A DNA stretch of 64,000 nucleotides from Bacteroidota bacterium (GTDB taxonomy: Bacteria > Bacteroidota > Bacteroidia > Chitinophagales > Chitinophagaceae), in contig VBAR01000003.1 in NCBI GenBank assembly GCA_005882315.1, positions 378,907-442,906 on the forward strand, written 5' to 3'. The notes beneath the pieces were generated by a model, which had not been told where the DNA came from, did no database searches, and worked only from the letters and a program-made list of their open reading frames with translations. A program made the translations under genes and the position numbers. This document shows positions 36,319 to 43,183 of this stretch, piece after piece (the stretch's first letter is position 1; each line of letters starts with the position of its first letter).

Positions 36319-37926
36319 CTACTCTTTATATTCTTTTACATAATTTTCTAATTCGGTTTTGTTTGCTGCAGTACTCAGTAATTCATATAGCTGAACAAAA
36401 TTATTCCGGTCTGTAATTGTGCGGTATGACAGTTTCGCTAATTGAAGCCTGTTGCTTTCACTTGATACCAACTGAACCAATTGTTTTGCCTGGCTACTGG
36501 TGAAATAGTTCGCCGTGCTATTAAACACAGATGTAAGGGAGTTCATTTTTTCAAATGGAAGATATTTTGCCTGGACACCTTTGTAAAGAATATTAAAATC
36601 TGCGTCAACCATCGCAACATGCGTATTGTAACCTGTGCTGTAATTATTATTTATATAGGTTGTCAATTCATTTTTGCTTGCCTCGTTGCTTAACAAACCA
36701 TAAACCTGGTTGAAATTGTTACGATCTGTAATGCTCCGGTAGGACAACTTTGCTAATTGAAGCCTGTTATTTTCTGCAAGGACTATCTGAATTAACTGGA
36801 CTGCCTGGTTAGTGGTGAAATAATTATCGTTAAATGCACTAGTCAATGAACTCATCTGTGTGTTCAGCGGCCATTGCTGCTGAATAGTACGGTATAAATT
36901 ATTGAAGTTGGCATCAGACATTGCACCATTTACGTTATTGCCTGTGCCATAATTATCATTTACATAAGCCGCCAGTTCATTTTTGCTGGCCTGGCTGCTG
37001 AGCAGGTTATAAATCTGTTGGAAGTTGCTTGGGTCAGTGATCGTACGGTAAGATAGTTTCGCCAATTGAAGACGGTTGCTTTCTGCACTGACTAACTGGA
37101 TCAACTGACTTGCCTGGTAAGTACTGAAATGATTATTAGCTGTACTAAATGTATTCGTTAAGGAATTCATCTGGGTATTCACCGGCCATTGATTTTTAAT
37201 TCCCTGGTAGAGAGTATTAAAATCGGCATCGGGCATTGCAACAAATGAATTATCAGCAGCGTAGAAATCATTTACATAAGCTACTACTTCATCTTTTCCA
37301 GCCTGGCTTTTGATCAAATCATACAACTCATAAAAATTGCTGCGGTCTGTGACTGTATGATAAGATAATTTAGCTAATTGCACCCTGTAACTTTCAGAAG
37401 TAATCTGTTGGAGCAATTGCGCAACCTGGTAAGTAGTAAAATAATTACCAGTCTTGTTAAAAGCATTTGATAACATTGATCTTCTTAGGTTGGGATTCCG
37501 CTGAGCTTTTACATTCTTTAAAAAGGTATTAAAATTAATGGTTGTCATAGGAACCTGGTTCTCACCGTCTCCGTTATTTCCTGTTTCAATCAATTCCAAA
37601 CTACCATTCCCGTTTACTTTTATTTGCATCTCAAATGCATATCTCAGGTTAAACTGTATGGAAATAATATCTGATTTGTTTGTATTCTGATCGGTACGTG
37701 TAATTCGTAAAGTATGCTGTCCTGTTTCAAGATTAATTAATGCAACTGTTGTTTTGTTGCCTTCAATAGTACTGTTGTTAAGATTGTAGTTATTGCCATC
37801 TAATGTTACCTGTAAATTTTTATTACCGTTTACAGTAATAGTGACAGACCCTGTAGTAACAGGAGGGGCAGCAAGCACAGACAGCGATGCTAAAATGCTG
37901 ATGATATATAATGATAATTGTTTCAT
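36319..37926 (-). CDS. Secreted protein with four DUF4476 repeats (paralogue)
   Basis: 535 residues, signal peptide MKQLSLYIISILASLSVLA. Same layout as the protein at 10840..12444: an N-terminal beta domain with TVNGNKNLQVTLDG, then four DUF4476 copies with the RLQLAKLSYR core, each entered by D-A-x-F-N-x-L-Y. The first copy is the most diverged in both proteins, and corresponding copies match best between the two, so a whole gene was duplicated after the internal repeats formed. This copy lies 77 bp after the small membrane protein at 38003, in the unit of promoter copy 5. Confidence 0.88.
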   Translation of the reverse strand: MKQLSLYIISILASLSVLAAPPVTTGSVTITVNGNKNLQVTLDGNNYNLNNSTIEGNKTTVALINLETGQHTLRITRTDQNTNKSDIISIQFNLRYAFEMQIKVNGNGSLELIETGNNGDGENQVPMTTINFNTFLKNVKAQRNPNLRRSMLSNAFNKTGNYFTTYQVAQLLQQITSESYRVQLAKLSYHTVTDRSNFYELYDLIKSQAGKDEVVAYVNDFYAADNSFVAMPDADFNTLYQGIKNQWPVNTQMNSLTNTFSTANNHFSTYQASQLIQLVSAESNRLQLAKLSYRTITDPSNFQQIYNLLSSQASKNELAAYVNDNYGTGNNVNGAMSDANFNNLYRTIQQQWPLNTQMSSLTSAFNDNYFTTNQAVQLIQIVLAENNRLQLAKLSYRSITDRNNFNQVYGLLSNEASKNELTTYINNNYSTGYNTHVAMVDADFNILYKGVQAKYLPFEKMNSLTSVFNSTANYFTSSQAKQLVQLVSSESNRLQLAKLSYRTITDRNNFVQLYELLSTAANKTELENYVKEYKE

Positions 37927-38002
37927 GATTTATTTTATTAGAATTTATTTAAAGTAAAAGCGACTTACTGCATTCTTTTGCACAGATAAGTTTGCCTGCT
38001 GA

Positions 38003-38188
38003 TTATATCTTGATTGATTTCAGTGAATCGAATAGCCCAAATGCTTTGAGCAACCAAATGATCACAACAATCACAACAACTATGTTGAGAATGTTTTTGA
38101 TCTTACGGTCCATCGGGATATAAGTATTTATCAGCCACAAGGCAACACCTACAACGATTAGTACAATTAAAATGGTAAGAAGAGGCAT
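38003..38188 (-). CDS. Thivi_2564-type small membrane protein
   Basis: 61 residues: two hydrophobic segments around the family signature (LLTILIVLIVVGVALWLINTYIPMD, then KIKNILNIVVVIVVIIWLLKAFGLF). Small inner-membrane proteins of this family are widespread and have no known role. Here it is directly behind promoter copy 5, with a leader of about 20 bases, so it is the first gene of that transcript. Confidence 0.88.
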   Translation of the reverse strand: MPLLTILIVLIVVGVALWLINTYIPMDRKIKNILNIVVVIVVIIWLLKAFGLFDSLKSIKI

Positions 38189-38214
38189 AAATAGTAGTTT
38201 TAGATTGATTCAGG

Positions 38215-38279
38215 TAAAGTTGAGTTAGTTTAAACTCATAACTGTTACACTTCCTTTTAAATAAGTTACATCATTCACA
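38215..38279 (-). promoter_or_regulatory. Tripartite stress-island promoter, copy 5
   Basis: Minus strand: TGTGAAT (38279-38273), TGTAAC (38270-38265), TGTAAC (38249-38244), CAACTTTA (38222-38215). Spacings 21 and 48. Drives the Thivi_2564-type gene and probably the DUF4476 gene. Confidence 0.85.
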
Positions 38280-38316
38280 CCCGGAAGGAAGCCGACAAAC
38301 TTATTGGGCACATAAT

Positions 38317-38346
38317 GAAAAACCCCGGTTGTTACCGGGGTCTTTT
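38317..38346 (-). terminator. Hairpin terminator, usable in both directions
   Basis: ACCCCGGT pairs with ACCGGGGT across a four-base loop. On the minus strand a TTTTT run follows, ending the unit of the gene at 38418; on the plus strand CTTTTG follows. Confidence 0.8.
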
Positions 38347-38417
38347 GTAGTTCGAATTGTCGAATTACTGATAGAAAAAATGCAAAAAATGGAACTTTAA
38401 ACCTTTAATGATCCGAA

Positions 38418-38798
38418 CTATTTTAATGCTGATTTTGCCAGGTAAAAGCCGCCGGATAAATTATCCCCGGCCACCCAGCCTCCATCTACAAAATCTTTTT
38501 TTTGACTTAGCCTCCCATTCATTGAAAAGGCAATACGATTATCATCCGGCCATTTGCAGTTAATGGCTATTTTGTTGTTATTACTTATTGTGTAAGAGCC
38601 GGTAGCTTTGCGTGAACTGTTCATATCACTACTGTACATTTCGAGATTGTTGTTCTCTCCGAAAACTATTTTTACATCTACCTTCTTCTGATTCATACTA
38701 TAAACACCTTTCCATATTCCCTGTATATTTATTTCAGATCTCGTACTCCTGTAGATGATAAAAAAGACCAGGCCTATTGAAAACAGATACCACTTCAT
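38418..38798 (-). CDS. Hypothetical protein with N-terminal membrane anchor
   Basis: 126 residues from the ATG at 38798 (MKWYLFSIGLVFFIIYRS). An in-frame GTG at 38867 would add 23 hydrophobic residues and a second membrane segment. The rest is a small beta-rich domain (GIWKGVYSMNQKKVDVKIVFGENNNLEMYSSD, SYTISNNNKIAINC), like lipocalin or TIGR03067-style domains measuring a stress-damage product; unproven. It is downstream of promoter copy 6, with an unusually long leader (about 180-250 bases). Confidence 0.68.
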   Translation of the reverse strand: MKWYLFSIGLVFFIIYRSTRSEINIQGIWKGVYSMNQKKVDVKIVFGENNNLEMYSSDMNSSRKATGSYTISNNNKIAINCKWPDDNRIAFSMNGRLSQKKDFVDGGWVAGDNLSGGFYLAKSALK

Positions 38799-39053
38799 AA
38801 AAAATACTATAATTAGAAACCCGGTTATTAAAAAAATAAAAAGCAAGCATAAAATTCCGGAAGCCACTTGTATGCACTGTTATTACAGAAGCAGGATCCG
38901 GCCGTTTATAGGCTATTACGGGAAAACTTAAGAAATACTCTGTTCGGTTATTATTTATTTTATTAAAAAAACAAGATTATACTTAAAAAAAGTTGATTTA
39001 ATCCTTTTCCACTTACCCGGATCAGGATTGCAGGAGTTTTGTTAATTGAAGAA

Positions 39054-39118
39054 TAAAGATGAGATGCTTTCTGCATTCAGGTCTTATACGATTTGAGAAA
39101 TAAGTTATATAATTCACA
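39054..39118 (-). promoter_or_regulatory. Tripartite stress-island promoter, copy 6
   Basis: Minus strand: TGTGAAT (39118-39112), TATAAC (39109-39104), TATAAG (39088-39083), CATCTTTA (39061-39054). Spacings 21 and 48. Faces the gene at 38418 and is divergent from copy 7, with 54 bp between the two elements. Confidence 0.82.
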
Positions 39119-39172
39119 TATCCGGATACCTGGTATTACTCATTATACATTTTTTTCATTGATCATACAATC

Positions 39173-39237
39173 AGTAAATCATGTAACTTATTTCTGAAGT
39201 TGTGTAACACCCCTCCGAACAAAGAAGTCCATCTTTG
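39173..39237 (+). promoter_or_regulatory. Tripartite stress-island promoter, copy 7
   Basis: Plus strand: AGTAAAT (39173-39179, weakest outer box of all copies), TGTAAC (39182-39187), TGTAAC (39203-39208), CATCTTTG (39230-39237). Spacings 21 and 48. Drives the M48 peptidase and probably the OmpA lipoprotein gene. Its -7 element is closest to the Bacteroidota consensus TAnnTTTG. Confidence 0.82.
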
Positions 39238-39276
39238 TTTATTGCTAATATAATTTATCGATCAAAATTCAAAAAA

Positions 39277-40083
39277 ATGAAAAAAATATTTTACACACTA
39301 TTTCTTGCTTCACTTATTGCCGGTTGTTCAGAAAACATGGTAACAGGCCGCAAACAACTGAGCCTTGTGTCAGAAACAGAATTACAATCCATGGCCAAGG
39401 AGGAATACAAAACTTTTTTAAACGCAAATAAAGTTGTCAATACAAGTGTCAATAGGGATGCTGAAATGGTGTATCGTATAGGTTCACGCATTGCTACAGC
39501 TATTACAGCTTATTATAATAACAACGGACAACCAGCTATTTTAGAAGGATACCAGTGGGAATTTAACCTGATAGAAAATAAAGAAGCTAATGCATGGTGC
39601 ATGCCCGGCGGAAAAGTAGTAGTCTATACAGGTTTATTACCTATTACACAGAACGAAGCGGCATTAGCCGTAGTAATAGGACACGAGATAGCCCATGCAG
39701 TTGCACAACATGGTAGCGAAAGAATGAGCCAGGCGTTATTGCAACAATTAGGCGGTGTTGCTTTGCAGGTTGCACTCGCAAATCAAAAAGTCGAAACACA
39801 AAATCTTTTTATGACTGCTTATGGTGTAGGAAGTACAGTAGGTGGTTTGTTACCTTTTTCACGCAAAGAAGAAACAGAAGCAGATAAATACGGATTATAT
39901 TTTTCAGCTATGGCTGGCTACAATCCCCAGGAAGCAATTCCATTTTGGGAAAGAATGGGTGCTGCCGGTGGGCAAAAGCCGCCAGAGTTTTTAAGCAGTC
40001 ACCCTTCGGATGAAACAAGAATTGCAAATATCAGGTCATATATGCCGCAGGCATTGAAATACTATACACCTGTTAAAAAATAA
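39277..40083 (+). CDS. M48-family zinc metallopeptidase lipoprotein (BepA/YcaL-like)
   Basis: 268 residues from the ATG at 39277, lipoprotein signal MKKIFYTLFLASLIAGC. The zinc motif is VIGHEIAHAVAQHGSERMS near residue 140-158, with the third ligand Glu in EETEADKYGLYF. The segments VTGRKQLSLVSE and NAWCMPGGKVVVYTGLLP match periplasmic M48 peptidases such as BepA/LoiP that clear damaged outer-membrane proteins. The leader is about 30 bases after promoter copy 7. The OmpA-type lipoprotein gene follows by 76 bp. Confidence 0.92.
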   Translation: MKKIFYTLFLASLIAGCSENMVTGRKQLSLVSETELQSMAKEEYKTFLNANKVVNTSVNRDAEMVYRIGSRIATAITAYYNNNGQPAILEGYQWEFNLIENKEANAWCMPGGKVVVYTGLLPITQNEAALAVVIGHEIAHAVAQHGSERMSQALLQQLGGVALQVALANQKVETQNLFMTAYGVGSTVGGLLPFSRKEETEADKYGLYFSAMAGYNPQEAIPFWERMGAAGGQKPPEFLSSHPSDETRIANIRSYMPQALKYYTPVKK

Positions 40084-40159
40084 AATGAGCCTGGGCTATT
40101 GAATGGCATAATATTTAATAAGAAAACCTAAAACGTAATTAACAATTAAAAAAAGCATA

Positions 40160-40843
40160 ATGAAAACATTTAAAATTTTAGCAACCAGTTTTTTAATAGT
40201 AGCCTTTTTTTCTGCAGGCTGCAAGACATGGAATAAATCACAAAAAGGAGCGGCCATTGGCGTTGCCGGTGGTGCTGCCGCAGGTGCAGTGATCGGTAAA
40301 GCAGCTGGTAATACAGCAATGGGTGCTATTATTGGAGCTGCTGCAGGTGGAGTGGCAGGTGCTGTTATTGGGCGCAAGATGGATAAACAAGCAGAAGAAA
40401 TGAAAAAGGAAATTCCGGATGCTGAAGTGGTTAGGGTCGGAGAGGGGATTGTTATAGAGTTTAACAGTAAGATATTATTTGGTTTTGATCAATCCAATCT
40501 TACAGCTGCTGCCCGTACGAATCTGGATAAATTATTAGCCATTCTCCAAAAATACCCGGATACAAACATTGAAGTACAGGGACACACAGACAGTAAAGGA
40601 ACTACTAGTTATAATCAGAAATTATCAGAAGAAAGAGCTTCCACTGTTTCCTATTATTTAGCTGGAAAAGGGATTGCTACTTCACGACTCAGCATTCATG
40701 GATTTGGTGAATCATTACCAAGGTATACAAATGATGCAGAAGACGCACAAGCGCAAAACCGCAGGGTGGAATTCCTTGTTTCTGCTAATGAAAAAATGAA
40801 AGCAGATGCTGCAAAAGAAGCAGAAAAAAATAGTGGAAAATAA
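40160..40843 (+). CDS. OmpA-domain lipoprotein with glycine zipper (YiaD-like)
   Basis: 227 residues. A lipoprotein signal (MKTFKILATSFLIVAFFSAGC) is followed by a glycine-zipper segment (GAAIGVAGGAAAGAVIGKAAG, about 33-75) likely to insert into or oligomerise at the membrane. The OmpA domain follows (about 105-215): FGFDQSNLTAAARTNL, GHTDSKGTTSYNQKLSEERA, QNRRVEFLV. It links outer membrane and peptidoglycan. It pairs with the M48 peptidase gene upstream, an envelope-quality-control combination. A terminator follows at 40924. Confidence 0.92.
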   Translation: MKTFKILATSFLIVAFFSAGCKTWNKSQKGAAIGVAGGAAAGAVIGKAAGNTAMGAIIGAAAGGVAGAVIGRKMDKQAEEMKKEIPDAEVVRVGEGIVIEFNSKILFGFDQSNLTAAARTNLDKLLAILQKYPDTNIEVQGHTDSKGTTSYNQKLSEERASTVSYYLAGKGIATSRLSIHGFGESLPRYTNDAEDAQAQNRRVEFLVSANEKMKADAAKEAEKNSGK

Positions 40844-40923
40844 ATCATTCGAAAAAACACAGGCTTTGGATTTTCGTTAGGCTACAGGTTTTAAAAAATA
40901 ATTATACCCTTCCTTGAAAGTTT

Positions 40924-40954
40924 AATAGTTGCCTTCAAAAGCAACTATTTTTTT
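40924..40954 (+). terminator. Rho-independent terminator after OmpA lipoprotein gene
   Basis: AATAGTTGC pairs with GCAACTATT across an eight-base loop, then a T-run. Confidence 0.92.
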
Positions 40955-41135
40955 GACTAATATTCTGCATATAAAATTGGTAGCCGGTGGGGACAAAACA
41001 AGTGCTAACTATATCCAAATCCAATACGGAAAATAATGGTTAACTTCATTATGATTTCGATTTCAGAACAGCCCAACTCCGCACTCTCTCTTATTCGGGG
41101 CTGAAAGTTGAAATTATTTGCCTTAACCAGGAGCC

Positions 41136-41696
41136 TTGAAGTTGTTTATTAAAAATATGGTTTGCATCCGGTGCAAAATGGTAGTGAAAGCTGAACTTGA
41201 AAAATTGGGCTTGCATTATATTACTGTGGAGTTGGGTGAAGTAGATATCATGGAAAAAATTTCAGAAGAGCAGCATGATCAATTCAAAGAAGAATTGCTT
41301 AAGTCGGGTCTTGAATTACTGGATGACAAAAAAAGTGTACTGATCCAGAAAATAAAGAATGTTATTATTGAATCGATTCATTATTCTGACGAACCTTTGA
41401 GAGTTAATTTTTCCGAATATTTAAGCAAGAAACTAAATCATAATTATACTTACCTGGCCAATCTTTTTTCAGAGGTTCAGGGTACAACGATCGAGAAATT
41501 TATTATTGTACATAAAATTGAACGGGTAAAAGAATTACTCGTCTATAATGAACATAACCTCACTGAAATTGCCTACCTGATGCATTACAGCAGTGTGGCC
41601 CATCTATCAACTCAGTTCAAGAAAGTCACTGGTCTTACTCCTTCCCACTTTAAACAGCTAAGGGTAATACGACTCAACATGCTGGAAGAACTGTAA
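41136..41696 (+). CDS. AraC-type regulator with N-terminal HMA-like C-x-x-C (paralogue B)
   Basis: 186 residues. The start is TTG at 41136; the next ATG (41157) would lose KLFIKN, a segment also conserved in paralogue A. Residues 1-75 look like a heavy-metal-associated fold, with MVCIRC placed as in M-x-C-x-x-C metal sites and the following helix KMVVKAELEKLGL. The C-terminal part holds two helix-turn-helix units (YLANLFSEVQGTTIEKFII; NLTEIAYLMHYSSVAHLSTQFKKVTGLTP). It could thus sense a metal or redox state and bind DNA. No tripartite element was found upstream, but copy 8 begins inside its last codons. Confidence 0.9.
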   Translation: MKLFIKNMVCIRCKMVVKAELEKLGLHYITVELGEVDIMEKISEEQHDQFKEELLKSGLELLDDKKSVLIQKIKNVIIESIHYSDEPLRVNFSEYLSKKLNHNYTYLANLFSEVQGTTIEKFIIVHKIERVKELLVYNEHNLTEIAYLMHYSSVAHLSTQFKKVTGLTPSHFKQLRVIRLNMLEEL

Positions 41697-41756
41697 ATCT
41701 TGCAAGTTTTACCCACAGTTGTGTAACAATAGTAATTACAAAAGAACCCACCTTTA
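41692..41756 (+). promoter_or_regulatory. Tripartite stress-island promoter, copy 8
   Basis: Plus strand: TGTAAAT (41692-41698), TGCAAG (41701-41706), TGTAAC (41722-41727), CACCTTTA (41749-41756). Spacings 21 and 48. The first box overlaps the stop codon of the AraC paralogue B gene. Drives the units at 41791, 42155 and 42395. Half-site 1 is the most diverged. Confidence 0.8.
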
Positions 41757-41790
41757 GCATATACCAGTTCAGGTATCTAAAACTTTATTT

Positions 41791-42084
41791 ATGCCATTTT
41801 ATTATTTCGCTTTTTCAGCTACCATGCTGGTGTTGATTTTCATTTTTATCCGTGCTTTTATTTTGCGTAAAGAGAGCTTTCCGGTTGAATTATTTAATGA
41901 AGCGCAGAGAAATGAGAACAACGGATATTTTGAGGAGGCAATAATTAGTTATGAAAGCGCCTTGCATGAAGCAAAAAAAACAGTCTTTCTTACGGAGCTA
42001 AAATATAGAATAGCCGGTAAGCTTAAAGTGTTAAACACTATTCTTGATTACAGAAGAAGCATGCTGTTCATCCGGCAGAAGTGA
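41791..42084 (+). CDS. Small membrane-anchored helical-repeat protein
   Basis: 97 residues: one N-terminal membrane segment (YYFAFSATMLVLIFIFIRAFIL) and a cytosolic helix pair (ELFNEAQRNENNGYFEEAIISYESALHEA) that looks like a single TPR hairpin. First gene after promoter copy 8, about 30 bases from the predicted transcription start. The CsbD gene follows by 70 bp. No closer family was recognised. Confidence 0.7.
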   Translation: MPFYYFAFSATMLVLIFIFIRAFILRKESFPVELFNEAQRNENNGYFEEAIISYESALHEAKKTVFLTELKYRIAGKLKVLNTILDYRRSMLFIRQK

Positions 42085-42154
42085 TGTATTGCTTTTAATA
42101 AAACCGTTCCTCTGTTTTACATATTAAATCTTATTAAAAATTAAACTCAACAAA

Positions 42155-42343
42155 ATGACTAACAGTACAGAATTAAAAGGAAAATGGAATGAGCAGAAAG
42201 GGAAACTGAAACAAAGATTTGCCTTACTGACAGAGAATGATCTCTTGTTTGAAGAAGGCAGGAAAGATGAAATGCTGGGTAAGCTCCAGGTTAAGCTGGG
42301 TAAAACCAAAGAAGAGTTGCATCAAATAATTGAAGCCCTCTAA
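42155..42343 (+). CDS. CsbD-family general stress protein
   Basis: 62 residues: [24 protein letters not shown] followed by a [20 protein letters not shown] helix is the CsbD signature. Members are small, hydrophilic and strongly induced by general stress in many phyla; no mechanism is established. In the unit of promoter copy 8, between the membrane-anchored protein and the Lmo0937-type peptide. Confidence 0.93.
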   Translation: MTNSTELKGKWNEQKGKLKQRFALLTENDLLFEEGRKDEMLGKLQVKLGKTKEELHQIIEAL

Positions 42344-42394
42344 CACGGTACTAAAACATTAAATCAATCCTTTCAAATCTTTAAAATAAAAATT

Positions 42395-42550
42395 ATGAAT
42401 AATTTACTATATATCATTGCTGTCGTTCTCATTATTGGCTGGCTTCTCGGGTTATTTGTCTTTCATGCCGGAGGCATCATTCATGCACTACTTGTTATAG
42501 CCATTATAGTTGTACTACTAAGAGTAATCCAGGGTAGAAAGATCCTTTAG
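42395..42550 (+). CDS. Lmo0937-family small membrane protein
   Basis: 51 residues (MNNLLYIIAVVLIIGWLLGL, then FVFHAGGIIHALLVIAIIVV and LLRVIQGRKIL). Two hydrophobic helices around F-H-A-G-G-I-I-H mark the Lmo0937 family, often beside CsbD. It is third in the unit of promoter copy 8. Only 52 bp separate it from the CsbD gene. Function unknown. Confidence 0.88.
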   Translation: MNNLLYIIAVVLIIGWLLGLFVFHAGGIIHALLVIAIIVVLLRVIQGRKIL

Positions 42551-42615
42551 AAATAATAAACCCTTACACGGGTCATTGCTGATATTTGATCTGGTTTCTG
42601 ATTTTACTTGAAATG

Positions 42616-42680
42616 TGTGAATTATATAATAAAATTATTAAATCATATAATTCTCTGAACAGGCCAGGTTCCTAACTTTA
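42616..42680 (+). promoter_or_regulatory. Tripartite stress-island promoter, copy 9
   Basis: Plus strand: TGTGAAT (42616-42622), TATAAT (42625-42630), TATAAT (42646-42651), TAACTTTA (42673-42680). Spacings 21 and 48. No coding region follows before the terminator at 42852, so it appears to drive a non-coding RNA. Confidence 0.82.
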
Positions 42681-42686
42681 ATTTGG

Positions 42687-42879
42687 TTTTTTCCAAGACA
42701 GTGTGTACTACCGATGAAAATATCTTTAAACAATTAAACCTTATGTAATGTTGGTATATCGTCTATCATAAATAGCCAGGGGTGTCCCATTATCCGTTAA
42801 TATGATCGCCTTGTAAAAGCATCGATTTACTCTGGCAGTTAGTTTTGGTTAAAGTCCCTGATTTTACAGGGACTTTTTT
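42687..42879 (+). ncRNA. Candidate small RNA of about 190 nt
   Basis: Promoter copy 9 predicts a start near 42687, and a strong terminator ends at 42879. In between, the longest ATG frames run only seven or so codons, and none has family features. The 3' part carries GCAGTTAGTTTTGGTT (42835-42850) before the hairpin, and CATTATCC plus ATCGATTT further up. The same pieces, in the same order, recur in the leader at 43060-43122 behind promoter copy 10. Two linked copies with conserved blocks ahead of a hairpin look like related regulatory RNAs. Confidence 0.6.
42852..42879 (+). terminator. Rho-independent terminator of the candidate small RNA
   Basis: AAGTCCCTG pairs with CAGGGACTT across a six-base loop, then a T-run. 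Confidence 0.92.
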
Positions 42880-42976
42880 ATGTAAGCAGGTAAAACCAGG
42901 AGTCTAAAAAAAATAAGAACCGAACTTTATAAATATAATGACGGGGTAAGTAATTTTATTACTATCTACAAAAACA

Positions 42977-43041
42977 TGTGAATAATATAATCTATTTGTA
43001 AAACTATATAACGATTATAAAAAGAAATAAGCCCACCTTTA
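42977..43041 (+). promoter_or_regulatory. Tripartite stress-island promoter, copy 10
   Basis: Plus strand: TGTGAAT (42977-42983), TATAAT (42986-42991), TATAAC (43007-43012), CACCTTTA (43034-43041). Spacings 21 and 48. Drives the leader with the conserved hairpin and the cupin gene at 43184. Confidence 0.85.
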
Positions 43042-43080
43042 TACCATCATTATCCAATAAATTTTATCGATTTCTCATAA

Positions 43081-43122
43081 GCAGTTAGTTTTTGGTTGTA
43101 GCCCCTTTCTCAAAGGGGTTAC
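43081..43122 (+). other. Conserved leader motif and hairpin related to the candidate small RNA
   Basis: GCAGTTAGTTTTTGGTT (43081-43097) is followed by an 11-bp hairpin, GTAGCCCCTTT with AAAGGGGTTAC (one G-U pair), loop CTC. The tail is ACTCTTG, so termination would be weak. It may be a second small RNA that partly reads through, or a leader element of the cupin gene. Confidence 0.6.
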
Positions 43123-43183
43123 TCTTGTATTACAAATGCCGGCAAATAGCCCTGAAGTTTTTGTGATACAGTGCTAACTGTTA

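Noticed and set aside
30928-43041. Reading the elements as promoters of an extracytoplasmic-function sigma factor with TGTAAC as the -35 box
   Set aside because: From TGTAAC to the -7 box there are 21 bases, longer than the 16-17 usual for such factors, and this would not explain the fixed upstream copy. It is not fully excluded.
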